From NCBI RefSeq assembly GCF_013426915.1, contig NZ_AP023180.1, positions 2,418,001-2,482,000 on the forward strand: a DNA stretch of 64,000 bases. Direction: 5' to 3'. A program made the translations under genes and the position numbers. Below are positions 43,886 to 52,407 of this stretch, piece by piece. How positions within the stretch are numbered: the stretch's first letter is position 1; each line of letters starts with the position of its first letter. The notes beneath the pieces were generated by a model that worked only from the letters and a program-made list of their open reading frames with translations, searched no databases and was not told where the DNA came from. This DNA comes from Paraburkholderia sp. PGU19 (lineage in GTDB: Bacteria > Pseudomonadota > Gammaproteobacteria > Burkholderiales > Burkholderiaceae).

Positions 43886-43910
43886 AAAAAAAGCCCGCAT
43901 CAAAGCGGGC
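43886..43910 (-). terminator. rho-independent terminator after pcaG
   Basis: The stem GCCCGC/GCGGGC with loop ATCAAA has an A-run on its left. On the minus strand it is a hairpin with U-run, about 130 bases past the pcaG stop at 44042. Confidence 0.75.
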
Positions 43911-44041
43911 ATCCAAAACTGCTCGGAGTTTCGTTGCGCGATTTGACTCGCGCAACGCATCCTAACGTTTATTTGTGAACAGGCGATGAACCCTTGCATC
44001 AAATGCATGCGAGGTTCGCACGCCCTGCATCGCATCACAGG

Positions 44042-44632
44042 TCACAGGTCGAAGAACACCGTTTCCTTCGGGCCTTGCATGTGGATGTCGAAGCGATAGA
44101 CAGCCTTGCCGCCATTCGTTTCGCGCTTCGCGACCAGCGTCGCGCGGCGCTCGGCGGGCACGCTCGCAAGCACGGGGTCCTTGTCGTTCGCAGCGGTTTC
44201 GTCGTCGAAGTAGACGCGCGTGAACGTGTGCAGCAGCATGCCGCGCATCGTCACGATCACGTTCAGATGCGGCGCTTCATCCGGCGACGCGCGGCCCGGT
44301 TTCACCGTTTCGATGATGAAGCGCTTCTGCGGGTCCGTGCCCGTGCCGAAGCGCGCAAAGCCGCGAAAGCCCGACTTCGCCACTTCTTCACGCGACTGCG
44401 GATAGCGGCCTTCGCTGTCCACCTGCTGCACCTCGATCATCGCGTCGCCGATCACCGCGCCGTCGCCGTCGAACACCTGGCCAATCAGCGTGATGTGCTC
44501 GCCCTCCGCTTCGCGGTCGGCCAGCACGTTCGTGAACAGGCTCTTCAGATCGAAATTGTATTGCTCGGGGCACAGGCCGTAGGCGAAGTACGGTCCGACC
44601 GTCTGCGAAGGGGTTTGCTTAAGCGTCGTCAT
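44042..44632 (-). CDS. pcaG: protocatechuate 3,4-dioxygenase alpha subunit
   Basis: This 196-residue protein begins TLKQTPSQTVGPYFAYGLCP and has the intradiol-dioxygenase fold with VIGDAMIEVQQVDSEGRYPQ and FARFGTGTDPQKRFIIETVK. The alpha chain lacks the Tyr/His iron ligands that are in PcaH, as expected. With PcaH it cleaves protocatechuate between its hydroxyl groups, giving beta-carboxymuconate in the beta-ketoadipate pathway. It follows pcaH with 2 bases between and is ended by the terminator at 43886-43910. Confidence 0.95.
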   Translation of the reverse strand: MTTLKQTPSQTVGPYFAYGLCPEQYNFDLKSLFTNVLADREAEGEHITLIGQVFDGDGAVIGDAMIEVQQVDSEGRYPQSREEVAKSGFRGFARFGTGTDPQKRFIIETVKPGRASPDEAPHLNVIVTMRGMLLHTFTRVYFDDETAANDKDPVLASVPAERRATLVAKRETNGGKAVYRFDIHMQGPKETVFFDL

Positions 44633-44634
44633 GA

Positions 44635-45339
44635 TTAGCGCTCCATCGGAGTTTCGTTCGGGCCGCGCAGCACGATGTCGAATTCATAGCCGAGCGCGTA
44701 GTTTTCCTGGGTCACGTCGAGCGTGAAGCGCGAGATCAGACGGTCGCGCGCGCCTTCGGGCGTGCCCTGGAAGATCGGGTCGTACTGCAGCAGCGGGTCG
44801 CCGGGGAAGTACATCTGCGTGACGAGGCGCGAGCCGAAGTAGTCGCCGAACAGCGAGAAGTGGATGTGGTTCGGACGCCACGCGTTCGGGTGATTGCCCC
44901 ACGGATACGCGCCGGGCTTGATCGTCATGAAGCGGTAGCGGCCTTCGTTGTCGGTCAGGCAGCGGCCCGCGCCGAGGAAGTTCGGGTCGAGCGGCGCATC
45001 GTGCTGGTCGTTCTTGTGCACGTAGCGGCCCGCCGCATTTGCCTGCCACACTTCGACCAGCGTATTGCGCACCGGGCGGCCGCCTTCGTCGAGCACGCGG
45101 CCCGTCACGATGATGCGTTCGCCGAGCGGTTCGCCGTTCTTCGCGGCATTGCGCGTCAGGTCGTTATCGAGCGCGCCGAGGTCTTCCGCGCCGTAGACGG
45201 GCACGCGCTGGTCGCGCAGGCGCTCTTTCAGCGGAATCAGCGGGCGGGTCGGGCCGCGCTTGACGGACGATCCATACGGCGAATGGACGTAGGCGGGATG
45301 CGAGGGGAAGTCGCGCGGACTCAGAATGGAATCGTCCAT
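44635..45339 (-). CDS. pcaH: protocatechuate 3,4-dioxygenase beta subunit
   Basis: This 234-residue protein carries the Fe(III) ligands of intradiol dioxygenases: Tyr in NAAGRYVHKND and Tyr in AYPWGNHPNAWRPNHIHFSL, where NHIHF gives the two His ligands. It is the catalytic chain that, with PcaG, opens the protocatechuate ring. It starts 110 bases from the divergent pcaQ start, across a gap with two GTTATGCAA repeats and a palindrome. The rest of the pca pathway lies elsewhere on the chromosome. Confidence 0.95.
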   Translation of the reverse strand: MDDSILSPRDFPSHPAYVHSPYGSSVKRGPTRPLIPLKERLRDQRVPVYGAEDLGALDNDLTRNAAKNGEPLGERIIVTGRVLDEGGRPVRNTLVEVWQANAAGRYVHKNDQHDAPLDPNFLGAGRCLTDNEGRYRFMTIKPGAYPWGNHPNAWRPNHIHFSLFGDYFGSRLVTQMYFPGDPLLQYDPIFQGTPEGARDRLISRFTLDVTQENYALGYEFDIVLRGPNETPMER

Positions 45340-45403
45340 CAGGTGTCTCCTTGGGGGATTCGATTTTGGCTAGTGGATGACGTGACTTTATAGAAGCCGA
45401 GAA

Positions 45404-45454
45404 GTTATGCAAAATGACGTTTTTTCCCATCTCGTATAACGATCCGTTATGCAA
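45404..45454. promoter_or_regulatory. probable PcaQ binding region between pcaH and pcaQ
   Basis: A perfect palindrome ATAACG-ATC-CGTTAT lies at 45436-45450 and runs into the first two bases of the pcaQ start codon. The direct repeat GTTATGCAA lies at 45404-45412 and 45446-45454, exactly 42 bases or four helical turns apart. The rhizobial PcaQ site is described as ATAACC-N4-GGTTAA, close to this. A regulator bound here would both activate pcaHG and block its own gene. Confidence 0.6.
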
Positions 45455-46591
45455 CGCAGCCTCGCGGACAGCCGCGTCAAATTCCGGCACCTGCAGTGTT
45501 TTCTCGCTGTCGCGCAGTTCGGCGGCGTGCAGAAAGCGGCGGAGAGCCTGTCGATCACCCAGCCGGCCGTGTCGAAGACGGTGGCCGAACTGGAAGAGAT
45601 TCTCGGCGTGCGCCTGTTCGAGCGCGGCCGGCACGGCGCCGTGCCGACGCGCGAAGGCCAGCTCTTCATGCCGCACGCCAGCGCCTGTGTGAGCGCGCTG
45701 CGCCAGGGTGTCGATCTGCTCGCGCGCGTGGAAGGCGAGGCCGCCGCGACGCTCGATATCGGCGTGCTGCCGACCGTCGCGACGTCGCTCGTGCCGCCCG
45801 TGATGCGCCTGTTCGGCGAGCAGTGGCCCAACGCGATCGTGCGGCTCAAGACGGGTTCGAATACCGAACTGCTGGAGCGCCTGAAGGCGGGCGCGATCGA
45901 ATTCGCCGTGGGCAGGCTGGCCGATCCCGAACGCATGGTGGGGCTGACGTTCGAGCAGCTTTATAGCGAGCCGCTCGTTGCCGTGGTGCGCGCGGGGCAC
46001 GCGCTGGCGTCGGGCCCGCTGTCGTCAGCCACGCGCCTGCTGGAGTTTTCCGTCGTCGTGCCGCCGTACGGGACGCTGATCCGGCAATCGGCGGAAAGCC
46101 TGCTGCGCGCGTGGGCCGTGCCGCCGCTGTCGTCTTTCGTCGAGGTGCTGTCGGTGTCGGTGGGACGCGCGCTCGCGCTCGAAAACGACGCCGTGTGGTT
46201 TGTGCCGCGCAGCGCAATCGAGTACGAACTGGCGCACGGCTTGCTGGTCCCATTGCCGTTGCCCGTTGCCGGCACGGAAGAACCCGTCGGCCTGATCCTG
46301 CGCTCGGACACGCAGCCGACGCCCGTCGGCCGCGCGCTGATCGACGCCGTGCGCAAGGTCGCGCGCGAGCGGCTCGCGCGCTATGTGCAGGCCCGCGCGG
46401 AAGAGGGGCAGGGCAAATCGACGGGCAAGCGCCGCGCGCAGCACGGCGCCCGTAAAGACGCCAAAGCCGAGGTTGGCGCTGACGTCAGTATTGACGTGAC
46501 GCGCGACGCGAGCCATGGTGCAACAAAGCGCGGCGTGAAGCCACAAGGGGACAAAGCCCCGGGCGCGTCGCGCAGGAAGGTGCATCTTTGA
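45449..46591 (+). CDS. pcaQ: LysR-family regulator PcaQ with long basic tail
   Basis: This 380-residue protein has the LysR head (KFRHLQCFLAVAQFGGVQKA, LSITQPAVSKTVAELEEIL) and effector domain. Its order and identity with PcaQ are supported by its position, divergent from pcaHG. The last 60 residues are unusual: they are rich in Lys, Arg, Ala and Gly (GKSTGKRRAQHGARKDAKAE) and lie beyond the normal LysR length of about 300-310. PcaQ responds to beta-carboxymuconate-type intermediates. A palindrome overlaps the start codon. No alternative start is evident. Confidence 0.92.
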   Translation: MQRSLADSRVKFRHLQCFLAVAQFGGVQKAAESLSITQPAVSKTVAELEEILGVRLFERGRHGAVPTREGQLFMPHASACVSALRQGVDLLARVEGEAAATLDIGVLPTVATSLVPPVMRLFGEQWPNAIVRLKTGSNTELLERLKAGAIEFAVGRLADPERMVGLTFEQLYSEPLVAVVRAGHALASGPLSSATRLLEFSVVVPPYGTLIRQSAESLLRAWAVPPLSSFVEVLSVSVGRALALENDAVWFVPRSAIEYELAHGLLVPLPLPVAGTEEPVGLILRSDTQPTPVGRALIDAVRKVARERLARYVQARAEEGQGKSTGKRRAQHGARKDAKAEVGADVSIDVTRDASHGATKRGVKPQGDKAPGASRRKVHL

Positions 46592-46708
46592 ACCGACTAG
46601 TACAAAATCGAGGTTGCACGAGTGGCGCTGCGCGGTGTAAAACACGGTGCGCGGCGCCCCGATCTACCCGCTTGCCGAGTTGAAACAGCACGATTCATGG
46701 AGATGCAC

Positions 46709-47836
46709 ATGCCCAGCGACCTGCCGACCCCTGCCGACGCGCTCAAGGCCGTTGCGGACCCGGAGCACAATCCGCTCGGCACGGCCGGCATCGAGTTCGT
46801 CGAGTTTGCCGCGCGCCATCCGCAGACACTCGCCGACACCTTCGTGAAGCTTGGCTTCAAGCCGATTGCGCGCCACATCAGCAAGGACGTGACGCTGTTC
46901 CGTCAGGCCGACATGAATTTTCTGCTGAACGCGGAGCCGGATTCGTTCGCCGAGCGCTATGCGGAAGAATATGGCGTAGGCATCTGCGCGATCGGCATTC
47001 GCGTCGCCGATGCACAGCGTGCTTATGACCGCGCGACGGAACTCGGCGCGTGGTCGTTCGAAGGCGAGCGGGTCGGCAAGGGCGAGCTGACGATTCCCGC
47101 CATTCAGGGCATCGGCGATTCACATATCTATTTCGTCGACCGCTGGCGCGGGCGGGGCGGCCAGAAGGGCGGCCTCGGCGACATTTCGATTTTCGACATC
47201 GACTTTCGCCCGATTGAACCGAGCACCGCGCAGGCCGATCTGAGCCACGCCGGCACGGGCCTCATCGCCGTCGATCATCTGACGCAAACGGTCGGCGCGG
47301 GCCGTATGCAGGAATGGATCGACTTCTATCGCGAGCTGCTCAATTTCCGTGAGATTCACGAGTTGCATGCGAACTGGCATGTGTCGGCGGAATCGCGCGT
47401 GATGGTGTCGCCGTGCGGCGCGATCCGCATTCCGTTGTACGAGGAAGGCACGCGGCGCACGAGCCTGATGCATGAATATCTGCCCGATCATCCGGGTGAA
47501 GGCGTACAGCACATCGCGCTCGCCACCGAGGATATTTTTGCCTGTGTCGATCAATTGCTTGCTAACGGCATCGAGCTGGTCGAGCCGCCGCCGGCGTATT
47601 ACGAGCAGATCGATACGCGTCTGCCGGGGCATGGGCTCGATATCGAGCGCCTGAGGCGCGGGCGGATTCTGGTCGATGGGGAGATTGGTGCGGATGGCGT
47701 GCCGCTGCTGTTCTTCCAGACTTTTGTGCGGCGGCGCGAAGGTGACATCTTCTTTGAGATCGTGCAGCGCAAAGGGCATCATGGGTTTGGTGAAGGCAAT
47801 CTCGGGGCGCTTGCGCAGGCGCGGTCGGCGGATTAA
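46709..47836 (+). CDS. hpd: 4-hydroxyphenylpyruvate dioxygenase
   Basis: This 375-residue enzyme has two VOC modules. The Fe(II) ligands are His in VDHLTQTV, His in VQHIALATED and Glu in FFEIVQRKGHHGFGEGN. It begins with LGTAGIEFVEFAARHPQTLA, like other HPPD proteins. It converts 4-hydroxyphenylpyruvate to homogentisate in tyrosine degradation. The start at 46709 follows GGAG at six-base spacing. ATG codons at 46697 and 46703 are possible but overlap that site. It sits next to pcaQ, consistent with an aromatic-catabolism neighbourhood, but it belongs to a different pathway from pcaHG. Confidence 0.92.
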   Translation: MPSDLPTPADALKAVADPEHNPLGTAGIEFVEFAARHPQTLADTFVKLGFKPIARHISKDVTLFRQADMNFLLNAEPDSFAERYAEEYGVGICAIGIRVADAQRAYDRATELGAWSFEGERVGKGELTIPAIQGIGDSHIYFVDRWRGRGGQKGGLGDISIFDIDFRPIEPSTAQADLSHAGTGLIAVDHLTQTVGAGRMQEWIDFYRELLNFREIHELHANWHVSAESRVMVSPCGAIRIPLYEEGTRRTSLMHEYLPDHPGEGVQHIALATEDIFACVDQLLANGIELVEPPPAYYEQIDTRLPGHGLDIERLRRGRILVDGEIGADGVPLLFFQTFVRRREGDIFFEIVQRKGHHGFGEGNLGALAQARSAD

Positions 47837-47869
47837 GCGTTCGCGGCGCGGGCGTTGCCAGTCGGTGTT

Positions 47870-48275
47870 TGCCTTTTCGCTGGCATCCGCGATTTGCCCA
47901 TGGGCGTTTGGGTTTTCGCTGGCATCCGCGATGCGTTAGCGTGCTTCAAGCGTCGCCCCTGTGCGGGGCGGCACCTACTTTTCTTTGCCGCCGCAAAGAA
48001 AAGTAGGCAAAAGAAAGCGGCTCACACCGCCCGTTCTTGTATTTGCCTGAGGGCCCCCAACCGGTCTTGCGCTTCACACGGCAACGTCCTTGTTCGCGTG
48101 TGTTGCCAACGCGCTGAATGACCGCCTCACCCACTTCAAGCACCCGAACAAGAGCTAGCGGCAGCGAATGGTATGTGCCGCCCAGGTGGCAAACTGTGTG
48201 CAGGTTGTCGCGTCGTATAGCTTGGCGCTCTTACAGGGTGGCACGCGTGCGCTATCGGTCCGAAGTGAGGCATGT
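47870..48275 (+). repeat. hairpin-rich Burkholderiales-type repeat element, copy A
   Basis: Copy A contains a 15-base perfect stem CCTACTTTTCTTTGC/GCAAAGAAAAGTAGG at 47974-48007, preceded by a GC-rich stem GCCCC/GGGGC, then a T/A-rich hairpin arm and a long tail with the segment CCGCCCAGGTGGCAAACTG near 48180. Copy B lies inverted just after it and copy C at 63600-64000 is in the same orientation. It is not a transposon: no transposase frame is present. Short frames inside it (LLFFAAAKKSRQKKAA type) are artefacts of the repeat. Confidence 0.85.
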
Positions 48276-48284
48276 GTGTCTCTA

Positions 48285-48610
48285 CAGCCTACACACAGTT
48301 TGCCACCTGGGCGGCGGTGGACTATCTGGCACGGCGTGCTGTAGTGAGGGTGTATGAAGCGGGTGATGCGCGTCGCAAGAGCGCTGGCAACGAACGTAGG
48401 TCACGTGATTGCCGTGTGAAGCGTAAGGCCCTGTGGGGGCCCTCAGGCAGGAAGAAGGATTGGCGGTGTGAGCCGCTTTCTTTTGCCTACTTTTCTTTGC
48501 GGCGGCAAAGAAAAGTAGGTGCCGCCCCGCACAGGGGCGACGCGTGAAGCACGCTAACGCATCGCGGATGCCAGCGCAAAGCCAAACGCCCATGGGCAAA
48601 TCGCGGATGC
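48285..48610 (-). repeat. hairpin-rich repeat element, copy B (inverted)
   Basis: Copy B is the reverse complement of much of copy A, including the stem GCAAAGAAAAGTAGG and the segment TTTGCCACCTGGGCGG at 48299-48314. Together with copy A it makes a large imperfect inverted pair between hpd and the XRE-cupin gene. The portions between 48315 and 48410 have diverged. It could form a large cruciform or fold into a long RNA hairpin if transcribed. Confidence 0.85.
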
Positions 48611-48635
48611 CAACAACAAAACAAGCAAACCACCG

Positions 48636-49268
48636 CTATTTCTTCGACGCAGCGCCACCACTCCCCGCCTGCGGCAGATCAGCACTCGTCGCCATCCACA
48701 AAACTTCCGCATCTTCTTCACTAGTCGACACAGCAGCATGCCCCGTGCGGCTATCGAAATAGAGGCTGTCACCCGCATTCAGATGCGTAGGCGCATACAA
48801 CTCCGAATACAGACACACGCTGCCGCTGATCACATACAGAAACTCTTCGCCCTCGTGGCGACCCCAATCGTCGAATGCGTCGAGCGTGTGCGCAGTGATG
48901 CGAATGCGAAACGGCAGCATCGCCTTGTGCGCGAGGTCCGTCGCCAGCAGTTCCATCTGATAGCCACGATAAGCGTGACGCTGACCCGCGTCCTTGCGCG
49001 TAAGGGCGCGCCGCCCGCTCGCGTTGACTTTCGGCGTCGAGCCGAACAGTTCGCCCAGATCGATCTTCAGACCCACGACGATTTTTTGCAGCACGTCGAA
49101 GGTCGGCGACATCAGGCCGTTTTCGATCTTCGACAGCGTGGAGCGCGATACGCCGCACAGGCGGCTGGCCGTTTCGAGCGTCAGGTCGTGCGCGAGCCGC
49201 GCGGCACGCACCCGGCGGCCGAGGTCCGACGTCGAGCTTTCCGGCGACTTGGTGAGCGAGGTATCCAT
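48636..49268 (-). CDS. XRE-family regulator with cupin sensor domain
   Basis: This 210-residue protein has a helix-turn-helix (RRVRAARLAHDLTLETASRL, CGVSRSTLSKIENGLMSPTF) and a C-terminal cupin (DDWGRHEGEEFLYVISGSVC, LNAGDSLYFDSRTGHAAVST). The cupin is the small-ligand sensor. Proteins of this design control amine, polyamine or amino acid catabolism (PuuR/SutR type). It is divergent from the amaB-type gene, and the gap holds four TTTCCGA motifs. It probably represses that operon and itself. Confidence 0.92.
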   Translation of the reverse strand: MDTSLTKSPESSTSDLGRRVRAARLAHDLTLETASRLCGVSRSTLSKIENGLMSPTFDVLQKIVVGLKIDLGELFGSTPKVNASGRRALTRKDAGQRHAYRGYQMELLATDLAHKAMLPFRIRITAHTLDAFDDWGRHEGEEFLYVISGSVCLYSELYAPTHLNAGDSLYFDSRTGHAAVSTSEEDAEVLWMATSADLPQAGSGGAASKK

Positions 49269-49304
49269 GGGTGTGAATGACTATGCAGCGTGATACTTTC
49301 AGTG

Positions 49305-49578
49305 TTTCCGATCATAACATCGGCCTGTTTGCGGACCGCCGCGCGGGCGGCGCGGCGAGTGATGGAAGCAGGCGGATTTCCGATCTGAAACGCACCCGCA
49401 GAGTGTGCACGATGATGCCTCGCGCTGAAAAGCATCACGCGTACAAACTCGGGAAAACCCTTATTCCCCCCCTTTTCAGCGTTTCACCGGTTCGCGCAAG
49501 TTCATGTCGCAACGCCGCTTGTCGCCATAAATGACGGCGTGTATAGTTTCCGAACTTACTTTTGTTTCGTATCGGAAA
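49305..49578. promoter_or_regulatory. promoter and repeated TTTCCGA motifs in the XRE-amaB gap
   Basis: Four TTTCCGA-type elements lie at 49305-49312, 49377-49384, 49547-49554 and, inverted, 49571-49578 (ATCGGAAA). The last two flank the start region of amaB. A good sigma-70 promoter lies at TTGTCG (49519-49524), 17-base spacer, TATAGT (49542-49547). The motif is therefore probably the operator of the divergent XRE-cupin regulator. Confidence 0.65.
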
Positions 49579-49592
49579 TCAAGGGAATCCAG

Positions 49593-51092
49593 ATGAACGC
49601 ATCGAGCATCCTTGCCGATCTCGGCATTGCAGACGCAGCGCAAGCGGGCGACATCGCCGTCCATTCGCCCATCACGGGCGAACTCATCGGCCGCGTGGCC
49701 AGCCAGTCGGCGGCGCAAGTCGATACGGTGCTGGCCAGCGCGAAACAGGCATTCGAGCAATGGCGCAACGTGCCCGCGCCGCGTCGCGGCGAACTCGTGC
49801 GCCTGCTCGGCCAGCGTCTGCGCGAGAAGAAGCAGGCGCTCGGCAGCATCATCACGCTGGAGACGGGGAAAATCCTGCAGGAAGGTCTCGGCGAAGTGCA
49901 GGAAATGATCGACATCTGCGACTTCGCGGTCGGCCTGTCGCGCCAGCTGTACGGCCTGACGATCGCGTCGGAGCGCCCCGGCCACCGGATGGCCGAATCG
50001 TGGCATCCCATGGGTACCTGCGTCGTGATCTCGGCGTTCAATTTCCCGGCGGCCGTGTGGTCGTGGAATGCGGCGCTCGCGCTCGTGTGCGGCAATGCCG
50101 TGGTCTGGAAGCCGTCGGAGAAAACGCCGCTGACGGCGCTCGCCGTCAACCAGATTCTCAACGAAGCGCTGAAGGAATTCGGCGATGCGCCGGCGGGCCT
50201 CACGGCCGTCGTCAATGGCGGGCGCGACGTCGGCGCGAAGCTGGTCGCGGACCCGCGTGCGTCGATCGTCAGCGCGACGGGCAGCACGGAAATGGGCCGC
50301 ACGGTCGGCGTCGAAGTGGCGAAGCGCTTCGGCCGGTCGCTGCTCGAACTCGGCGGCAACAATGCGGGCATCGTCGCGCAGACGGCTGACGAGGAACTGG
50401 CGCTGCGCGGCATCCTGTTCTCGGCGGTCGGCACTGCCGGGCAGCGCTGCACGTCGCTGCGTCGCCTGTTCGTGCACGACAGCGTGTACGAGCAAACCGT
50501 CGAGCGTCTGAAACAGCTTTATGCAAAGGTACCGATCGGCAATCCGCTCGAAAAGGGCACGCTGATGGGACCGCTGATCGACAAGCAGTCGTTCGCGCGC
50601 ATGCAGGAATCGCTGCAACAGGCGGCGGCGGAGGGCGGCAAGGTGTTCGGCGGCGAACGCGTCGAAGTGAAGGGCTATGAAAACGGCTACTACGTGCGCC
50701 CCGCGCTGGTCGAAATGCCGTCGCAAACGGCTGTCGTGCTGAAGGAAACCTTCGCGCCGATTCTCTACGTGCTGCGCTACTCGGATTTCAACGACGCGAT
50801 CGCAGCGAACAACGCGGCGCATCATGGCCTGTCGTCGTGCGTGTTCACGACCGACCTGCGCGAAGCCGAGCGCTTCACGTCGGATTCGGGCAGCGATTGC
50901 GGCATCGCGAACGTGAACATTGGGCCGAGCGGCGCGGAAATCGGCGGCGCGTTCGGCGGCGAGAAGGAAACGGGCGGCGGTCGCGAGTCCGGCTCGGATG
51001 CATGGAAGGCGTACATGCGGCGCGCGACGAACACCGTCAACTATTCGTCGGCGCTGCCGCTGGCGCAAGGCATCGACTTCAATATCGGCTGA
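49593..51092 (+). CDS. amaB: ALDH7-type aldehyde dehydrogenase (piperideine-6-carboxylate dehydrogenase-like)
   Basis: This 499-residue enzyme has the NAD site FNFPAAVWSWNAALALVCGN with VVWKPSEKTPLTALA, then TGSTEMGRTVGVEVAKRFGR, the general base in LLELGGNN and the catalytic Cys in GTAGQRCTSLRRLF. The layout matches ALDH7, which in bacteria is AmaB. It oxidises alpha-aminoadipate semialdehyde in lysine/pipecolate breakdown. The ATG at 49593 follows AAGGGAA. It heads a group with an FAD oxidase and a transporter. Confidence 0.9.
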   Translation: MNASSILADLGIADAAQAGDIAVHSPITGELIGRVASQSAAQVDTVLASAKQAFEQWRNVPAPRRGELVRLLGQRLREKKQALGSIITLETGKILQEGLGEVQEMIDICDFAVGLSRQLYGLTIASERPGHRMAESWHPMGTCVVISAFNFPAAVWSWNAALALVCGNAVVWKPSEKTPLTALAVNQILNEALKEFGDAPAGLTAVVNGGRDVGAKLVADPRASIVSATGSTEMGRTVGVEVAKRFGRSLLELGGNNAGIVAQTADEELALRGILFSAVGTAGQRCTSLRRLFVHDSVYEQTVERLKQLYAKVPIGNPLEKGTLMGPLIDKQSFARMQESLQQAAAEGGKVFGGERVEVKGYENGYYVRPALVEMPSQTAVVLKETFAPILYVLRYSDFNDAIAANNAAHHGLSSCVFTTDLREAERFTSDSGSDCGIANVNIGPSGAEIGGAFGGEKETGGGRESGSDAWKAYMRRATNTVNYSSALPLAQGIDFNIG

Positions 51093-51221
51093 TGCTTCGG
51101 CGCGGCGTGCTCGGGCTTTGCATCTCATGACGCGCCGCGCTTCCTTCGATCAACCCGCTTAACGTTTCCAACCTGTCGCGGGCATGCGTTGCCCGCCGAC
51201 CCGCTTCGTCTGGAGTGGCCT

Positions 51222-52394
51222 GTGAGTTCGAAAGTCGTCGTTGTCGGTGGAGGCGTGATCGGCAGTTCGATCGCGTATTTCTTGCGTCTGTCGGACCCGA
51301 CGGTCAGCGTCACCGTGATCGAGCGCGATCCGACTTATGCGCGCTCGTCGTCGGCGTTATCGGCGGCGTCGATCCGGCAGCAGTTCTCCACGCCGCTCTC
51401 CATTCAGATGTCGCTGTTCGGCATCGAGTTTCTGCGAACGATTGGCGAGCGTCTGGAGATCGACGGCGCGAAGCCTTCCATCGATCTCCATGAAGGCGGT
51501 TATCTCTTTCTCGCGACGCCTTCGGGCGAAGCGACGCTGCGCGAGAATCACGCGCTGCAAAAGCGTCTCGGTGCCGACATCACGTTGCTCGACAAGACGG
51601 CATTGGCCGCGCGCTTTCCGTGGCTCAACACCGACGACCTGAGCGCGGGCGCATTCGGTGAAACGGGCGAGGGCTGGTTCGACGGCTATGGGCTCGTGCA
51701 GGCGTTGCGCAAGAAAGCGCAGGCGCTCGGCGCGCGTTACGTTGCCGATGACGTGACGGCGCTGCATCGCGAAGGGCGGCGCGTCACGCATGTCGTGACT
51801 TCACGCGGCGAGACTTTTCCATGCGATGTCGTCGTGAATGCGGCGGGCGCGTGGGCGCGGCGGGTGGCGTCGATGGCGGGTATCGAACTGCCTGTGTTCG
51901 CGCGACGCCGCAGCATCTTCAACGTCAGCTCGCCGGCGAAGCTTGAACGCGCTCCGTTGCTGATCGATCCGACGGGCGTGTACTTTCGTCCCGAGGGCAC
52001 GTCGTATATCTGCGGCACGTCGCCGTCGCCCAGCAACGATCCCGACGACCTGCCGCTCGACGAAGTCGATCACGCCCTGTTCGACGACGTGATCTGGCCG
52101 ACGCTCGCGCATCGCGTGCCGCAATTCGAGGCGCTGCGCGTCGAGCATTGCTGGTCCGGCTACTACGAATACAACGTGCTGGATCAGAACGCGATCATTG
52201 GTCATCACCCGGATGTCGACAATTGCATCTTTGCCAACGGGTTCAGCGGCCACGGGTTGCAGCAAGGACCCGCAACCGGGCGCGGCGTCAGCGAACTCAT
52301 CCTGAACGGCCGGTACGTGACGCTCGATCTCTCTTCGCTCGGCTTTGCGCGCGTGCTGGAGAACCGGCCGATCGTCGAGAAAAACGTCGTGTGA
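51222..52394 (+). CDS. FAD-dependent amino acid/amine oxidase (DAO family)
   Basis: This 390-residue flavoprotein has a dinucleotide-binding start (KVVVVGGGVIGSSIAYFLRL) and a DAO-type core with VVNAAGAWARRVASMAGIE and ANGFSGHGLQQGPATGRGVS at the C-terminus. It starts at a GTG with GGAG upstream. It probably oxidises an amine or amino acid to an imine. It could feed the ALDH7-type enzyme, but its substrate is not fixed. The residue pattern is not that of the known pipecolate oxidase AmaA that I can recall, so I leave the symbol empty. Confidence 0.85.
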   Translation: MSSKVVVVGGGVIGSSIAYFLRLSDPTVSVTVIERDPTYARSSSALSAASIRQQFSTPLSIQMSLFGIEFLRTIGERLEIDGAKPSIDLHEGGYLFLATPSGEATLRENHALQKRLGADITLLDKTALAARFPWLNTDDLSAGAFGETGEGWFDGYGLVQALRKKAQALGARYVADDVTALHREGRRVTHVVTSRGETFPCDVVVNAAGAWARRVASMAGIELPVFARRRSIFNVSSPAKLERAPLLIDPTGVYFRPEGTSYICGTSPSPSNDPDDLPLDEVDHALFDDVIWPTLAHRVPQFEALRVEHCWSGYYEYNVLDQNAIIGHHPDVDNCIFANGFSGHGLQQGPATGRGVSELILNGRYVTLDLSSLGFARVLENRPIVEKNVV

Positions 52395-52407
52395 GCGAAG
52401 GCGCCAG

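Noticed and set aside
47944..48547. Short open frames of the LLFFAAAKKSRQKKAA type
   Set aside because: They come from the repeat's hairpin sequence, appear in both copies and in copy C, and have no ribosome sites.
47870..48610. Insertion sequence
   Set aside because: No transposase frame lies between the inverted copies and no flanking target duplication is evident.
49476..51128. 550-codon minus-strand open frame opposite the ALDH gene
   Set aside because: It is antisense to a protein with all ALDH motifs and has no family marks.
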